Of a stretch of DNA of 64,000 nt, positions 36,574 through 45,893 are shown piece after piece. The translations under genes were made by a program, and so were the position numbers. The stretch covers positions 4,464,337 to 4,528,336 of the forward strand of contig NZ_CP075169.1 of NCBI RefSeq assembly GCF_016865525.2. The letters run 5' to 3'. Each line of letters begins with the position of its first letter. Within the stretch, counting starts at the first letter, position 1. The stretch comes from Sodalis ligni (lineage in GTDB: Bacteria > Pseudomonadota > Gammaproteobacteria > Enterobacterales > Enterobacteriaceae). Below the pieces are notes generated by a model that worked only from the letters and a program-made list of their open reading frames with translations, had not been told where the DNA came from and searched no databases.

Positions 36574-37917
36574 ATGACCGTAACCCAATTCACCGAACTC
36601 GATCTACATGAAAGCCTGCTCGCCGCCCTGCAGGATAAAGGCTATGAGCGCCCTACCGCCATTCAGGCCGAAGCGATCCCGCCGGCCATGGAGGGACGCG
36701 ACGTGTTGGGTTCGGCGCCTACCGGAACCGGTAAAACCGCCGCCTACCTGCTGCCGGTGCTGCAACACCTGCTGGATTTTCCCCGCAGGAAATCCGGGCC
36801 GCCGCGGGTATTGATCGTCACGCCCACCCGTGAACTTGCCATGCAGGTCGCTGATCAGGCCAGGGAACTGGCGGCCCATACCCAGATTGACGTCGCCACC
36901 ATCACCGGCGGCGTGGCGTATATGAATCATATGGAAGTGTTCAGCGAAAATCAGGACATCGTAGTGGCCACTACCGGCCGGCTGCTGCAGTACATCACAG
37001 AAGAAAATTTCGACTGCCGCGCGGTGGAAACGCTGATTCTGGATGAAGCGGACCGGATGCTGGAAATGGGATTTGCCCATGACGTGGAGGTGATTGCCGC
37101 CGAAACCCGCTGGCGCAAGCAGACGCTGCTGTTTTCCGCCACCCTGGAAGGCAACGCGGTGAAGGATTTTGCCGAGCGCCTGCTCAACGATCCGGTTGAA
37201 ATCGATGCTGCTTCCTCCCGGCGCGAACGCAAAAAAATCGTCCAGTGGTATTACCGCGCCGACGATCTCAAGCACAAAACCGCCCTGCTTTGCCATTTGC
37301 TAAAACAGCCCGACGTGACAAAAACCATTGTTTTTGTCCGCAAGCGCGAACGCGTCCATGAACTGGTGGGCTGGCTGCATGAGGCGGGCATTACCTCCTG
37401 CTATCTGGAAGGGGAAATGGTGCAGGCCAAACGCAATGAAGCCATAAAACGCATGAGCGACGGACGCATGGCGGTGCTGGTGGCCACCGACGTTGCGGCG
37501 CGCGGGCTGGATATAGATGATGTCAGCCATGTGATTAATTTCGATCTGCCCACCACCGCCGACGTGTATTTGCACCGCATCGGCCGCACCGCCAGGGCGG
37601 GCAAAAAAGGCACCGCGATTTCCCTGATTGAAGCCCACGATCACCTGCTGCTGGGCAAAATAAGCCGCTATCTTAACGAACCTTTGAAAGCACGGATCGT
37701 GGACGAGTTACGCCCCGCCACCCGTGCGCCGTCGCCAAAAGCCACCGGTAAGCCATCGAAAAAAGTGTTGGCGAAACGGAAGGAGAAAAAGCAGCAGGGA
37801 CAGGTGAAAGACAAGGTCAAAGTGCGTCTGCGCGATAAAAGAAATATCGGCAAGCGCCGGGCGGGCAAACAGGTTGAGAGTGAATCGGCAGCGGCGGCAA
37901 AACCCGCTGATGAATAA
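36574..37917 (+). CDS. srmB: ATP-dependent RNA helicase SrmB
   Basis: SrmB is a DEAD-box helicase for early 50S assembly. Q motif (FTELDLHESLLAALQDKGYERPTAIQ region), Walker A APTGTGKT, PTRELA, DEAD (LDEADRMLEMGF), SAT, and HRIGRTARAGKKG are all intact. The C-terminal ~60 residues are basic (KKVLAKRKEKKQQGQ) and suit RNA contact. It has 447 residues. A TATAAT box lies at 36544-36549, and a clear terminator follows the gene. Confidence 0.97.
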   Translation: MTVTQFTELDLHESLLAALQDKGYERPTAIQAEAIPPAMEGRDVLGSAPTGTGKTAAYLLPVLQHLLDFPRRKSGPPRVLIVTPTRELAMQVADQARELAAHTQIDVATITGGVAYMNHMEVFSENQDIVVATTGRLLQYITEENFDCRAVETLILDEADRMLEMGFAHDVEVIAAETRWRKQTLLFSATLEGNAVKDFAERLLNDPVEIDAASSRRERKKIVQWYYRADDLKHKTALLCHLLKQPDVTKTIVFVRKRERVHELVGWLHEAGITSCYLEGEMVQAKRNEAIKRMSDGRMAVLVATDVAARGLDIDDVSHVINFDLPTTADVYLHRIGRTARAGKKGTAISLIEAHDHLLLGKISRYLNEPLKARIVDELRPATRAPSPKATGKPSKKVLAKRKEKKQQGQVKDKVKVRLRDKRNIGKRRAGKQVESESAAAAKPADE

Positions 37918-37931
37918 TGCATCGCACCTCT

Positions 37932-37960
37932 AAAAAGCCGCCCGCCGGGGCGGTTTTTTA
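37932..37960 (+). terminator. srmB terminator
   Basis: GCCGCCC-GCCG-GGGCGG forms a GC-rich stem followed by TTTTTTA, 15 bases after the srmB stop. An A-run on the 5' side makes it potentially bidirectional. Confidence 0.85.
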
Positions 37961-38235
37961 TGCCACACCCGATCTTTCAGGGTTTAACACTCTAGAAATG
38001 AGAATGATTGTATTTATGATACTTAACTAAAATTTTTATTTTTGATCAAATAATTATTGAGTTATTTTTAGTATTATTTCAATTAGTTACCTGCCATGTG
38101 ATTTGAAACAAGTTCTGTTCAAAATAGTAACAGCGGGTCAATCCCGTTATTTGATATAAACCTGTTTTTGTCTTATTCAGTTTTAATATATTGATTTATA
38201 ATAAAATTATATAACACTCTAAAATCCGATCCATG
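37961..38235. other. AT-rich gap between srmB and grcA
   Basis: About 275 bases are strongly AT-rich (runs such as TAATTATTGAGTTATTTTTAGTATTATTTC). I find no reading frame, RNA gene or repeat. Both neighbours end here (convergent), so no promoter is expected. Confidence 0.5.
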
Positions 38236-38258
38236 AAAAAGGGAGCCTAGGCTCCTTA
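38236..38258 (-). terminator. grcA terminator
   Basis: The perfect 14-base palindrome GGAGCCTAGGCTCC (38242-38255) is followed on the minus strand by CTTTTTC, just after the grcA stop. Confidence 0.8.
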
Positions 38259-38275
38259 ATGCACTACAAAGACCA

Positions 38276-38659
38276 TTAGATGGCTGATGTAAACGTACGG
38301 GTGATAACATCGCGCTGCTGTTCCGGCGTCAACGAGTTAAAACGTACGGCATAACCGGATACGCGGATGGTCAATTGCGGATACTTATCCGGATTGGCGA
38401 TGGCGTCTTCCAAAGTTTCACGGGTTAACACATTTACATTCAAATGCTGCCCGCCTTCTACGCGCACGACTTCTTTTTGTTCAATGGGAATCTGGCGATA
38501 TTCAATGTTGCCCAGTTCGCTTAACGCTACGACCTGATCATCGGCATAGCCGGCAACAGCACACAGGCAACGCGCCTGCTCCACGCTGTTATCCAGCAGC
38601 CAGAAAGAATTAATCAAAGCTTTATTGTCGGCCTGGGTAATTTGAGTTCCGATAATCAT
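38276..38659 (-). CDS. grcA: Autonomous glycyl radical cofactor GrcA
   Basis: GrcA (YfiD) resembles the C-terminus of pyruvate formate-lyase and can replace its oxygen-damaged end. ATG 38659 ([20 protein letters not shown]) gives 127 residues, the E. coli length; the open stretch upstream to 38731 is not conserved. The radical Gly lies in RVSGYAVRF and the conserved [10 protein letters not shown] is present. A perfect FNR site and a -10 TATAAT lie upstream, fitting anaerobic induction. Confidence 0.96.
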   Translation of the reverse strand: MIIGTQITQADNKALINSFWLLDNSVEQARCLCAVAGYADDQVVALSELGNIEYRQIPIEQKEVVRVEGGQHLNVNVLTRETLEDAIANPDKYPQLTIRVSGYAVRFNSLTPEQQRDVITRTFTSAI

Positions 38660-38756
38660 AGATGCCTCCGTGGTGTGGCTTTCAAAATTTTCACGCCATG
38701 TCCCTACTGCATGTTTTGCGTTTGTGGACATTTGGTAAAACCAATTCGTCTGCCTG

Positions 38757-38800
38757 ATTATATACCAGCCAATCGGCCGACTATCCTTGATTTAAATCAA
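38757..38800 (-). promoter_or_regulatory. FNR-dependent promoter of grcA
   Basis: TTGATTTAAATCAA (38787-38800) is an exact FNR palindrome (TTGATN4ATCAA). On the minus strand TATAAT (38762-38757) follows, so the FNR site centres about 41-43 bases before the inferred start, the class II position. E. coli yfiD is a known FNR target. Confidence 0.85.
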
Positions 38801-39003
38801 TTTTTAAGGCGATAAGTCTTTTACCAAAAAGACATGTTTATGTTTTATATCAATTTTGTTGTTTTAGCACCGGCACTTTTTTTAAAATAATTTTGAAATA
38901 ATACAATTTAATTTGCCATGCATCTCATTTACATTAAGCATTTCGCCGACGGTCGTTACCCGGTAAGCTACCGGATAAGTCATTATCCAACATGGAGCGT
39001 ACC

Positions 39004-39685
39004 ATGACGCAGAGCCCCACCTGGCGGGATACCCTCGCCGAAGAAAAACCAAACCCTACTTCCGGCAAACCCTGGCTTTTGTGGCACAGGAGCGGGCGGA
39101 GGAAAAACCGTCTATCCGCCGCAACCTGACGTATTCAACGCGTTCCGTTATACGGAACTGGCAACGGTGAAAGTCGTCATTCTCGGACAGGATCCCTACC
39201 ATGGCCCCAACCAGGCCCACGGCCTTTCCTTTTCCGTTCGGCCGGGCGTGCCCGCCCCGCCCTCACTGGTGAATATCTATAAAGAGCTCAGCGCGGACAT
39301 TCCCGGTTTTACCATTCCGGATCACGGTTGCCTGCAAAGCTGGGCCGGACAAGGCGTGCTACTCCTCAATACCGTATTGACGGTGGAGGCGGGCAAAGCC
39401 CATTCCCACGCCAGCCTGGGCTGGGAAACCTTTACTGATAAAGTTATTGAAGTGCTGAATGAGTGCCGCGAGGGGGTGGTTTTCCTGCTCTGGGGTTCCC
39501 ATGCGCAAAAGAAAGGCGGAATTATCGATCCTAAACGCCACCATATTCTCAAGGCGCCCCATCCCTCGCCGCTGTCGGCGCACCGGGGTTTTTTGGGCTG
39601 TAAACACTTCTCCAAGGCCAATGCGTTTTTAATAGAGCAGGGGCAAGAACCCATAGACTGGCAGCCGCATCTGCCGTCTCATTGA
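39004..39685 (+). pseudogene. ung: Uracil-DNA glycosylase with two one-base deletions
   Basis: Ung removes uracil from DNA. The ATG at 39004 opens [15 protein letters not shown], matching the family N-terminus. A one-base loss near 39045-39053 and a second near 39108 (GAGGAAAAACC where GAGGGAAAAACC is expected) move the reading through three frames. The last frame (39125 onward) is intact: [18 protein letters not shown] with catalytic Asp and His, and [11 protein letters not shown]. Without correction, translation from ATG 39004 stops after about 41 codons. A GTG at 39167 could give a 172-residue piece, but it would lack part of the fold. Corrected length is about 227, against 229 in E. coli. 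Confidence 0.9.
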
Positions 39686-39883
39686 TTTACGCAGCGACGG
39701 CAGCTAGGGCCAAGACCCATTCTGATCGGTAAGGGCAAGCCGGAAAGATGAGAATCTTTGGTTGGGCGGGAATCGGGATATTTCAGGCGCCGCTAATCCC
39801 GCCGAGGCTGACAGTTTGCCAACCGGCGGGAGGAATTCAATAATGTATTCAAGCCATTATGGTTGCGCCAAGGGCTGATATCG

Positions 39884-40471
39884 TTAGCTGCGGGCCTTCG
39901 ACACAGCCACCATGGCCGGGCGCAGCAGGCGTCCGTTCAAGGTATAGCCCTTTTGCATCACCATCATGACCTGGTTCGGCTCATGCTCGTCCGATTCCAG
40001 CATGGTCATCGCCTGATGGACTGCGGGGTCGAAAGGAACATGGGTATCCCCCACCACCTCGATGCCGAATTTGCGCACCGCATCCAGCAAGGATTTCAGC
40101 GTCAATTCAATGCCTTCGATAAGCGGGGTCAGCTCGCTGTTGGACTTGTCGGCCGTATCCAGCCCGCGCTCAAGGTTATCAATGACCGGCAGCAGTTCGC
40201 CGGCAAATTTTTCCAAAGCGAATTTATGGGCCTTTTCCACATCCAGTTCGGCACGGCGACGCACATTTTCCATTTCCGCCTTGGCTCGTAGCATGCTGTC
40301 GCGTTCCCGTTGTTGTAGTTCATCCACCCTGGCCTGCAAAACAGCAATTTGCTCATCGCGCGGATCCACGACTTCTGCCGTCTCGGGCACAGCTTCCGAC
40401 TGTTGCTCTGGTTCCATATCGATTTCCGGTGAGACTTGCTCGTCAGGGGCGTTCTGTTCTTTACTACTCAT
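39884..40471 (-). CDS. grpE: Nucleotide exchange factor GrpE
   Basis: GrpE releases ADP from DnaK in the heat-shock chaperone cycle. An acidic N-terminus, a long coiled coil (about 38-100; [46 protein letters not shown]) and the C-terminal beta domain ([35 protein letters not shown]) are present. It has about 195 residues. Two ATG codons in a row (40474 and 40471) are equally possible. A clear sigma-32 promoter precedes it. In E. coli ung and grpE are far apart, so this junction is rearranged or deleted. Confidence 0.97.
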   Translation of the reverse strand: MSSKEQNAPDEQVSPEIDMEPEQQSEAVPETAEVVDPRDEQIAVLQARVDELQQRERDSMLRAKAEMENVRRRAELDVEKAHKFALEKFAGELLPVIDNLERGLDTADKSNSELTPLIEGIELTLKSLLDAVRKFGIEVVGDTHVPFDPAVHQAMTMLESDEHEPNQVMMVMQKGYTLNGRLLRPAMVAVSKARS

Positions 40472-40518
40472 CATGAGTTTCTCCGCGTTTTAGCCTTTTT
40501 AATCTTGCTACTCCGCTT

Positions 40519-40547
40519 ATTATGGGGATGAATAGCAGGGATTCAAG
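40519..40547 (-). promoter_or_regulatory. Sigma-32 heat-shock promoter of grpE
   Basis: On the minus strand CTTGAA (40547-40542), 14 bases, then CCCCATAAT (40527-40519) match the sigma-32 consensus CTTGAA-N13-15-CCCCATnT very closely. Confidence 0.9.
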
Positions 40548-40560
40548 GGATGTCGCATAA

Positions 40561-40624
40561 TGTATACCCAATGGATTTCAAATTGCAGACCACGCGGCTG
40601 CAACCTGAAAGATGAAGGGTATAG
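40561..40624. repeat. Short ERIC derivative upstream of nadK
   Basis: A palindromic unit begins TGTATACCCAATGGATTTCAA and ends CTGAAAGATGAAGGGTATAG. It is a diverged relative of the short unit at 27578-27639 in reverse orientation, and lacks the ERIC centre. It sits between the divergent grpE and nadK starts. Confidence 0.6.
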
Positions 40625-40654
40625 TCAGCAAAACACGGCGAGGAAAACAACAAC

Positions 40655-41533
40655 ATGAATACACCCTTTAAGAGCATCGGCATTGTCGGCCATCCGCGTC
40701 ATCCAAACGCCCTGGCCACTCATGAAATGCTCTACCATTGGCTGATCGCGAAAGGACATGAGGTTATCATCGAGCATCAAATCGCCCGGGACCTTAATCT
40801 GGAAGGCGCAGCCACCGGCAGCCTCGCCGACATCGGCCAGCGGGCCGATCTGGCGGTAGTGGTGGGGGGGGACGGCAATATGCTTGGCGCGGCGCGTATC
40901 CTGGCGCGCTACGACACCAAGGTGATTGGCATAAACCGCGGCAACTTGGGGTTTCTCACCGATCTCGATCCGGATTCAGCCCTGCAGCAGCTGTCAGATG
41001 TACTGGCGGGAGACTACCGCTGTGAAGAGCGCTTCCTGCTGGAAGCGCAGGTCTGCCGCGACAACCAATGCGGACGGCTCAGCACCGCCATCAATGAAGT
41101 GGTCCTGCATCCCGGCAAGGTCGCGCATATGATTGAATTCGAAGTCTATATTGATGATAGCTTCGCTTTCTCCCAACGTTCCGACGGTCTGATTATCGCC
41201 ACCCCCACCGGCTCCACCGCCTATTCCCTCTCCGCCGGCGGCCCCATACTCACCCCGCCGCTGGACGCCATCGTACTGGTGCCCATGTTTCCCCATACCC
41301 TATCGTCACGGCCGCTGGTCATCAACGGCAACAGCACCATACGGCTGAAGTTTTCCCAAATCGGCAGCGAACTGGAGATCAGCTGCGACAGCCAGATAGC
41401 CCTGCCCATTCAGGAAGGCGAGGAGATTTTCATCCGCCGCAGCGAGTACCACCTCGATTTGGTGCATCCTCTTGATTACAACTATTTCAATACGCTGAGC
41501 ACCAAACTGGGCTGGTCGAAAAAATTATTTTAA
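40655..41533 (+). CDS. nadK: NAD kinase
   Basis: NadK phosphorylates NAD to NADP and is essential. The [11 protein letters not shown] motif, the [11 protein letters not shown] segment and the downstream [23 protein letters not shown] block are intact. The 292 residues equal E. coli. It is divergent from grpE with a short ERIC-like unit between. Confidence 0.98.
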   Translation: MNTPFKSIGIVGHPRHPNALATHEMLYHWLIAKGHEVIIEHQIARDLNLEGAATGSLADIGQRADLAVVVGGDGNMLGAARILARYDTKVIGINRGNLGFLTDLDPDSALQQLSDVLAGDYRCEERFLLEAQVCRDNQCGRLSTAINEVVLHPGKVAHMIEFEVYIDDSFAFSQRSDGLIIATPTGSTAYSLSAGGPILTPPLDAIVLVPMFPHTLSSRPLVINGNSTIRLKFSQIGSELEISCDSQIALPIQEGEEIFIRRSEYHLDLVHPLDYNYFNTLSTKLGWSKKLF

Positions 41534-41552
41534 AAAGCAGCAGTCGCCGCTT

Positions 41553-41594
41553 TACTGTATAAAAAACCAGTTTATACTGTGCTTAACTCCAGCT
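41553..41594. promoter_or_regulatory. Tandem LexA boxes of recN
   Basis: CTGTATAAAAAACCAG (41555-41570) and CTGTGCTTAACTCCAG (41577-41592) both fit CTGT-N8-ACAG with the same single change (CCAG). They are 22 bases apart and just upstream of recN. E. coli recN also has tandem LexA sites, so strong SOS control is likely. Confidence 0.7.
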
Positions 41595-41620
41595 ATGTTG
41601 TTTTGTACAGGAATATCGCC

Positions 41621-43330
41621 ATGCTGTCTCAACTGACCATCGCTAATTTTGCCATAGTGCGTGAATTAACCATCGATTTTCAAGCGGGAATGAGCGTGAT
41701 AACCGGCGAAACCGGTGCGGGTAAATCCATTGCCATCGATGCGCTCGGCCTTTGCCTCGGCAGCCGCTCGGACGCCGCCATGGTACGGCCCGGCGCGCCC
41801 CGGGCGGATATCTGCGCCCGGTTCGTCCTCGGCGATACTCCCCTGGCCGCGCGTTGGCTGGCGGATAACGAGCTGGACAACGGCAATGAGTGCCTTTTGC
41901 GCCGGGTAGTGGGCCAGGACGGGCGCTCCCGCGGCTTTATCAACGGCGTGTCCGTGCCGCTGTCGCAGCTGCGGGATCTGGGGCACCACCTGATACAAAT
42001 CCACGGACAGCATGCCCACCAGCTGCTGATGCGGCCAGATCATCAAAAGCACCTGCTGGATGCCTATGCCGATGAAAAAGCGCTGCGCCAGACCATGGCG
42101 GGCGCTTACCGGCAGTGGCATCAAAGCTGCCTTGAACTGGCCGCATCCCGGAAAAACGCCGCCGACCGCGCCGCCCGACGCGAGCTGCTTCAATATCAGT
42201 TAAAGGAACTCAATGAGTTTATGCCGGTGGCGGATGAATATGAACTCATGGACCTGGAATATAAGCGCCTGGCCAACAGCGGCCAGTTGATTACCACCAC
42301 CCGCCAGGCCCTCGAGACCCTGAGCGAGGGGGAAGACCAAAATCTGCTCGGGTTATTGTATGGGGTCAAGCAGCGGGTGACCGAACTTGCCGGTATGGAT
42401 GCCGCCCTTTCCCCCATTCTGGATTTACTGGAGGAAGCCTCCATACAGCTCACCGAAGCCAGCGATGAGCTGCGCCACTACGGCGAGAATCTGGATTTGG
42501 ATCCGGCACGGCTGTTTGAACTGGAGCAGCGGCTTTCGCGGCAGATGAACCTGGCGCGCAAGCATCATGTCGCCCCGGAGGAATTGCCGCAGTTATATCA
42601 GCGTCTCCTTCAGGAGCAGGAATCAAGCGAACGGCAGGATATCGACGCACAAGGGTTGGCGGAGGCGGTGGAACGGTATCATGGACAGGCGCTGCACGCC
42701 GCCCGCATGCTCCACCAGAAACGGCTGGAGCATGCGGGGGAATTAGGGGAGCTTATCACCCGCAGCATCCGCGAGCTGTCGTTGCCCCACGGGAAATTAT
42801 CTATCGCCGTCCATTTAGATGAAGACCAGCTCAGCGCCGACGGTTGTGACCGTATCGAATTCCTGGTCACCACCAACCCCGGGCAACCGCTGCAGCCCCT
42901 GGCGAAAGTGGCCTCCGGCGGCGAATTATCCCGCATCGCCCTGGCAATCCAGGTCATTACCGCGCGTAAGATGGATACCCCGGCCTTGATATTTGATGAA
43001 GTTGATGTCGGCATCAGTGGCCCTACCGCGGCGATTGTGGGTAAAATGCTGCGTCAGCTGGGCGAGTCCACCCAGGTGATGTGCGTTACCCATTTACCGC
43101 AGGTTGCCGGCTCGGGCCATCACCACTTTTATGTCAGCAAAAATACCGATGGCAACGAGACCGAAACACAGATGCTTTCGCTGAACAAAAAAGCCCGCCT
43201 GCAAGAGCTGGCGCGTCTGTTGGGCGGTAGCGAAGTGACTAAAAATACGCTGGCAAACGCTAAAGAACTGCTCGCGGCAAAGAAAAGCTCAACTTTTTTA
43301 CGTTCCCGCGGTCAAAGATGGGCCTTCTAG
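41621..43330 (+). CDS. recN: DNA repair protein RecN
   Basis: RecN is the SMC-like ATPase for double-strand-break repair. The start ATG 41621 ([16 protein letters not shown]) has CAGGAA upstream; upstream codons to 41579 overlap the LexA sites and are rejected. Walker A is GETGAGKS. The signature [17 protein letters not shown] and Walker [14 protein letters not shown] are intact, with coiled-coil arms between. E. coli RecN ends at residue 553 after KELLAA. Here codon 554 is AAG and 16 residues follow ([16 protein letters not shown]). The natural stop may have been lost; loss of one T from GCATAAG would do it. Confidence 0.95.
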   Translation: MLSQLTIANFAIVRELTIDFQAGMSVITGETGAGKSIAIDALGLCLGSRSDAAMVRPGAPRADICARFVLGDTPLAARWLADNELDNGNECLLRRVVGQDGRSRGFINGVSVPLSQLRDLGHHLIQIHGQHAHQLLMRPDHQKHLLDAYADEKALRQTMAGAYRQWHQSCLELAASRKNAADRAARRELLQYQLKELNEFMPVADEYELMDLEYKRLANSGQLITTTRQALETLSEGEDQNLLGLLYGVKQRVTELAGMDAALSPILDLLEEASIQLTEASDELRHYGENLDLDPARLFELEQRLSRQMNLARKHHVAPEELPQLYQRLLQEQESSERQDIDAQGLAEAVERYHGQALHAARMLHQKRLEHAGELGELITRSIRELSLPHGKLSIAVHLDEDQLSADGCDRIEFLVTTNPGQPLQPLAKVASGGELSRIALAIQVITARKMDTPALIFDEVDVGISGPTAAIVGKMLRQLGESTQVMCVTHLPQVAGSGHHHFYVSKNTDGNETETQMLSLNKKARLQELARLLGGSEVTKNTLANAKELLAAKKSSTFLRSRGQRWAF

Positions 43331-43371
43331 AGGTCCCAAATGTCGGCAGGTTTTTTTACCATCGGCATCCT

Positions 43372-43743
43372 ATGCCAAAAAGGAATGTGATTATTAGGAG
43401 CTGTAAGCCGTTGACCGCCGCTGCCGTCGTTCTTCTGATGTTAACCGCCGGTTGTTCTACGCTGGAAAGATTGGTTTACCGCCCCGATATCAATCAGGGG
43501 AATTATCTGACCACAGCTGACGTGGCGAAACTTCATACCGGCATGACCAAGCAACAAGTGGCTTATACGTTAGGCACGCCAATGCTACACGACCCGTTTG
43601 GCACCAATACCTGGTTTTACGTGTTCCGCCGCCAGCCGGGCCATGAGCCGATAACCCAGCAGACCCTTACCCTGACATTCGATAACAGCGGCACATTGAC
43701 CCATATCGATAACCAGGCAGCGCTGAATGCCCCCAGTTCATAA
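43372..43743 (+). CDS. bamE: Outer membrane assembly lipoprotein BamE
   Basis: BamE (SmpA) is a small lipoprotein of the BAM complex. The lipobox LTAGC and the conserved [43 protein letters not shown] are clear. The exact start is uncertain. ATG 43372 gives a 123-residue precursor, and GTG 43387 has a better-placed AGGA. E. coli starts about five codons later, at a position where this sequence has ATT or AGG. The gene begins about 40 bases after the (extended) recN stop. Confidence 0.9.
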   Translation: MPKRNVIIRSCKPLTAAAVVLLMLTAGCSTLERLVYRPDINQGNYLTTADVAKLHTGMTKQQVAYTLGTPMLHDPFGTNTWFYVFRRQPGHEPITQQTLTLTFDNSGTLTHIDNQAALNAPSS

Positions 43744-43807
43744 CGGCCAGCGCCATAGCGGCGGCGGCCGGGAATGATATCCGGCGGCTGTCGTTCAGGT
43801 GTGTTGC

Positions 43808-43867
43808 TGGTGTAGTTCTGGTGTAGTTCTGGTGTAGTTCTGGTGTAGTTCTGGTGTAGTTCTGGAA
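43808..43867. repeat. Five tandem copies of a 12-base unit
   Basis: TGGTGTAGTTCT is repeated five times without a mismatch, between the convergent ends of bamE and rnfH. The period is a multiple of three, so the minus-strand frame stays open (repeat NYTRTTPELHQ), but nothing suggests it is translated. It looks like a variable-number repeat. Confidence 0.9.
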
Positions 43868-43925
43868 CTGAGTCCGCCAAAGAGATGGCCGCAAAACAAC
43901 AGCTAGACGGACACGCCGCTCCGTC

Positions 43926-44210
43926 TTACTTCCTGGTGCGCTCCGCACGCTGACGCCGCCACTCCTTCGGATCCAACAACAGCGGCCGGTAAATCTCCAC
44001 CCGATCGCCGTCATTCAGGATATCCTCCAGCACGGCGGGCCGGCTGAATATCCCCACCTTGTTTTTGCCCAGATCAATATCAGGCCGCAGGGCCAAAATA
44101 CCGGAGGCCTCAATGGCGTCTTTAAGCGTGCTGCCTGCGGGCAAGGTGAGCGGGTAAAGGTATTGCCGCTCAGGCAAGGCATATACCACCTCTACCCGGA
44201 TGTCAGGCAC
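43926..44210 (-). CDS. rnfH: RnfH family ubiquitin-like protein
   Basis: A 94-residue protein of the RnfH/YfjF family (beta-grasp fold), function unclear; it is linked by name and family to the Rnf electron-transport complex. Conserved pieces are [36 protein letters not shown] and [23 protein letters not shown]. It overlaps the ratA stop by 8 bases and together with ratA forms a toxin-antitoxin-like arrangement seen in enterobacteria. Confidence 0.93.
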   Translation of the reverse strand: MPDIRVEVVYALPERQYLYPLTLPAGSTLKDAIEASGILALRPDIDLGKNKVGIFSRPAVLEDILNDGDRVEIYRPLLLDPKEWRRQRAERTRK

Positions 44211-44637
44211 TGTAAACCTGCTGCGCGCGGCGGGTAAAGGCCTGCACCATGCTATTGGCCATCTCCTTGAAGATGTGGCCGAACGCCAGTTCGATTAATT
44301 TATTCTTGAATTCAAAACTGAGTTCGAATTCCACCTTGCAGGCTTCAGGGCTCAAGGTGGTAAACCGCCAGTCGCCGGAAAACGTGCGAAACGGCCCCGA
44401 CACCAGGCGCATCACAATGCTCTCGTTATCGGTTATCACGTTGCGCGTGACAAACGTTTTGCTGATGCCTGCCTTGGACACATCCATCTCGGCGGTCAGC
44501 TCGTTACCTTCTTTTCCCAGCACCCGGCTGCCGGTACAGCCGGGTATGAATTCCGGATAAGCACTGATATCGTTTACCAGAGCAAACATTTGTTCCACGC
44601 TGTAGGGTACCAAGGCGGAACGACTGATATGAGGCAT
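44203..44637 (-). CDS. ratA: Ribosome association toxin RatA
   Basis: RatA (YfjG) is a START-like protein that binds 50S subunits and blocks subunit joining; related proteins bind coenzyme Q. I prefer ATG 44637 ([18 protein letters not shown]) to the in-frame ATG at 44652. The fold signature [13 protein letters not shown] and [20 protein letters not shown] is conserved. It has 144 residues, as in E. coli. It is divergent from smpB. Confidence 0.93.
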   Translation of the reverse strand: MPHISRSALVPYSVEQMFALVNDISAYPEFIPGCTGSRVLGKEGNELTAEMDVSKAGISKTFVTRNVITDNESIVMRLVSGPFRTFSGDWRFTTLSPEACKVEFELSFEFKNKLIELAFGHIFKEMANSMVQAFTRRAQQVYSA

Positions 44638-44797
44638 AAGGGTTCCTGTCATGTCGTTAACTACTTAATATTATCATTTATCTGTCATGAGATAAAAAAT
44701 CTGTTACCGCTTGTTTAACGCCATTTGCTCGAAAACCCGGCAACCGGGTCAGGAAAGCATTTAATTCCCCCCATAAAACTGTATAATATTTAGTATC

Positions 44798-45280
44798 ATG
44801 ACAAAGAAAAAAGCTCAAAAACCAGGCTCCGCCACTATTGCGCTGAACAAACGCGCCCGACATGAATACTTCATAGAGGAAGAGTTCGAAGCAGGACTCT
44901 CGTTGCAGGGATGGGAAGTCAAATCGCTGCGTGCCGGCAAAGCCAACATCAGTGACAGCTATGTGCTGCTTAAAGACGGCGAGGCCTTTCTTTTCGGCGC
45001 TACTTTTCAACCGTTGGCGGTGGCCTCCACCCATGTGGTGTGCGATCCCACGCGTACCCGCAAGCTGCTGCTCAACCAGCGCGAGCTTTCCACGCTCTTC
45101 GGCCGGGTTAACCGCGAGGGGTATACCGTGGTGGCGCTATCCCTTTATTGGAAAAACGCCTGGATCAAAGTACGCATCGGCGTCGCCAAGGGTAAAAAAG
45201 AGTACGACAAACGCACAGATATCAAAGAACGCGAATGGCAGGTGGATAAAGCGCGCATAATGAAGCACGCCGGCCGTTAA
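44798..45280 (+). CDS. smpB: SsrA-binding protein SmpB
   Basis: SmpB carries tmRNA to stalled ribosomes. The OB core ([30 protein letters not shown]) and basic tail ([30 protein letters not shown]) are intact; 160 residues. A TATAAT at 44782-44787 lies only 10 bases before the ATG and no Shine-Dalgarno is visible. Transcripts from that promoter would therefore have an extremely short leader. It lies 46 bases upstream of ssrA. Confidence 0.97.
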   Translation: MTKKKAQKPGSATIALNKRARHEYFIEEEFEAGLSLQGWEVKSLRAGKANISDSYVLLKDGEAFLFGATFQPLAVASTHVVCDPTRTRKLLLNQRELSTLFGRVNREGYTVVALSLYWKNAWIKVRIGVAKGKKEYDKRTDIKEREWQVDKARIMKHAGR

Positions 45281-45283
45281 GGT

Positions 45284-45312
45284 TTGCCCCGCCACCGCGT
45301 TTTTGCTATAAT
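45284..45312 (+). promoter_or_regulatory. ssrA sigma-70 promoter
   Basis: TTGCCC (45284-45289), a 17-base spacer and a perfect TATAAT (45307-45312) lie 14 bases before the mature 5' end of tmRNA. Confidence 0.8.
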
Positions 45313-45326
45313 GAAATTAACAACTT

Positions 45327-45708
45327 GGGGCTGATTCTGGATTCGACGGGATTTGTGAAACCCAAGGTGCATGCCGAGGTGAGGTAGGCCTCGTTAAACA
45401 GCCTCAAAAAAATAATTGCAAACGATAACTCGTTCGAACCTGCTGCTTTAGCAGCTTAATCAGCTTAATACCCTGAAGGTTCCCTCTCTCCCTAGCCTTC
45501 GCTCTTAGGACGGGGATCAAGAGAGGTCAAACCCAAAAGAGCTCGCGTGGAGATCCTGCCTGGGGTTAAAGCGCTAAAACTAATCAGGCTAGTTTGTCAG
45601 TAGCGTGTCCGTCCGCAGCTGGCAGGCGAATGTAATGACTGGACTAAGCATGTAGTGCCGAGGACGTAATAATTCCGGACGGGGGTTCAAATCCCCCCAG
45701 CTCCACCA
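45327..45708 (+). ncRNA. ssrA: Transfer-messenger RNA (tmRNA)
   Basis: tmRNA rescues stalled ribosomes and tags the nascent chain. The 5' end GGGGCTGATTCTGGATTCGAC and the 3' end GGGTTCAAATCCCCCCAGCTCCACCA form the alanyl tRNA-like part. The resume codon GCA is at 45418. The encoded tag is ANDNSFEPAALAA, followed by TAA ending at 45459, plus the alanine charged on tmRNA. The tag is three residues longer than that of E. coli (ANDENYALAA) but keeps the ALAA degron. The ~382-base length is slightly greater than in E. coli. The 3' end is the probable integration site of the following prophage. Confidence 0.96.
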
Positions 45709-45832
45709 ATTTTGTATGGACTGCGTAAGTACCACAGCTTTAAAATCAGTAACTTAGCAAACGTGGTACGACACAGCATAGACCCAGAATGGACAATAAA
45801 GTGCACGTGAAATGCACGTGGCATTTTCAGTT

Positions 45833-45862
45833 AAGCCTCTGGTGCCCTCGGAGGCTTTTCTA
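45833..45862 (+). terminator. Terminator after ssrA
   Basis: AAGCCTC (45833-45839) and GAGGCTT (45851-45857) pair around an 11-base loop and run into TTTTCT. It could end ssrA or, in the other direction, the phage gene at 45894. Between ssrA and this hairpin there is a small repeat TGCACGTG (twice, 45802-45820). Confidence 0.65.
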
Positions 45863-45893
45863 TTTGTAATATTGCGTAACATAAATACACAGC

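Noticed and set aside
43617-43880. Repeat-containing minus-strand frame (NYTRTTPELHQ)
   Set aside because: It is opened by the in-phase 12-base tandem repeat, overlaps bamE and has no coding signature.
45801-45821. GTGCACGTGAAATGCACGTGG near ssrA as an att core or excision site
   Set aside because: It is a simple short repeat with no match to the ssrA 3' end. The att site cannot be judged without the far end of the prophage.
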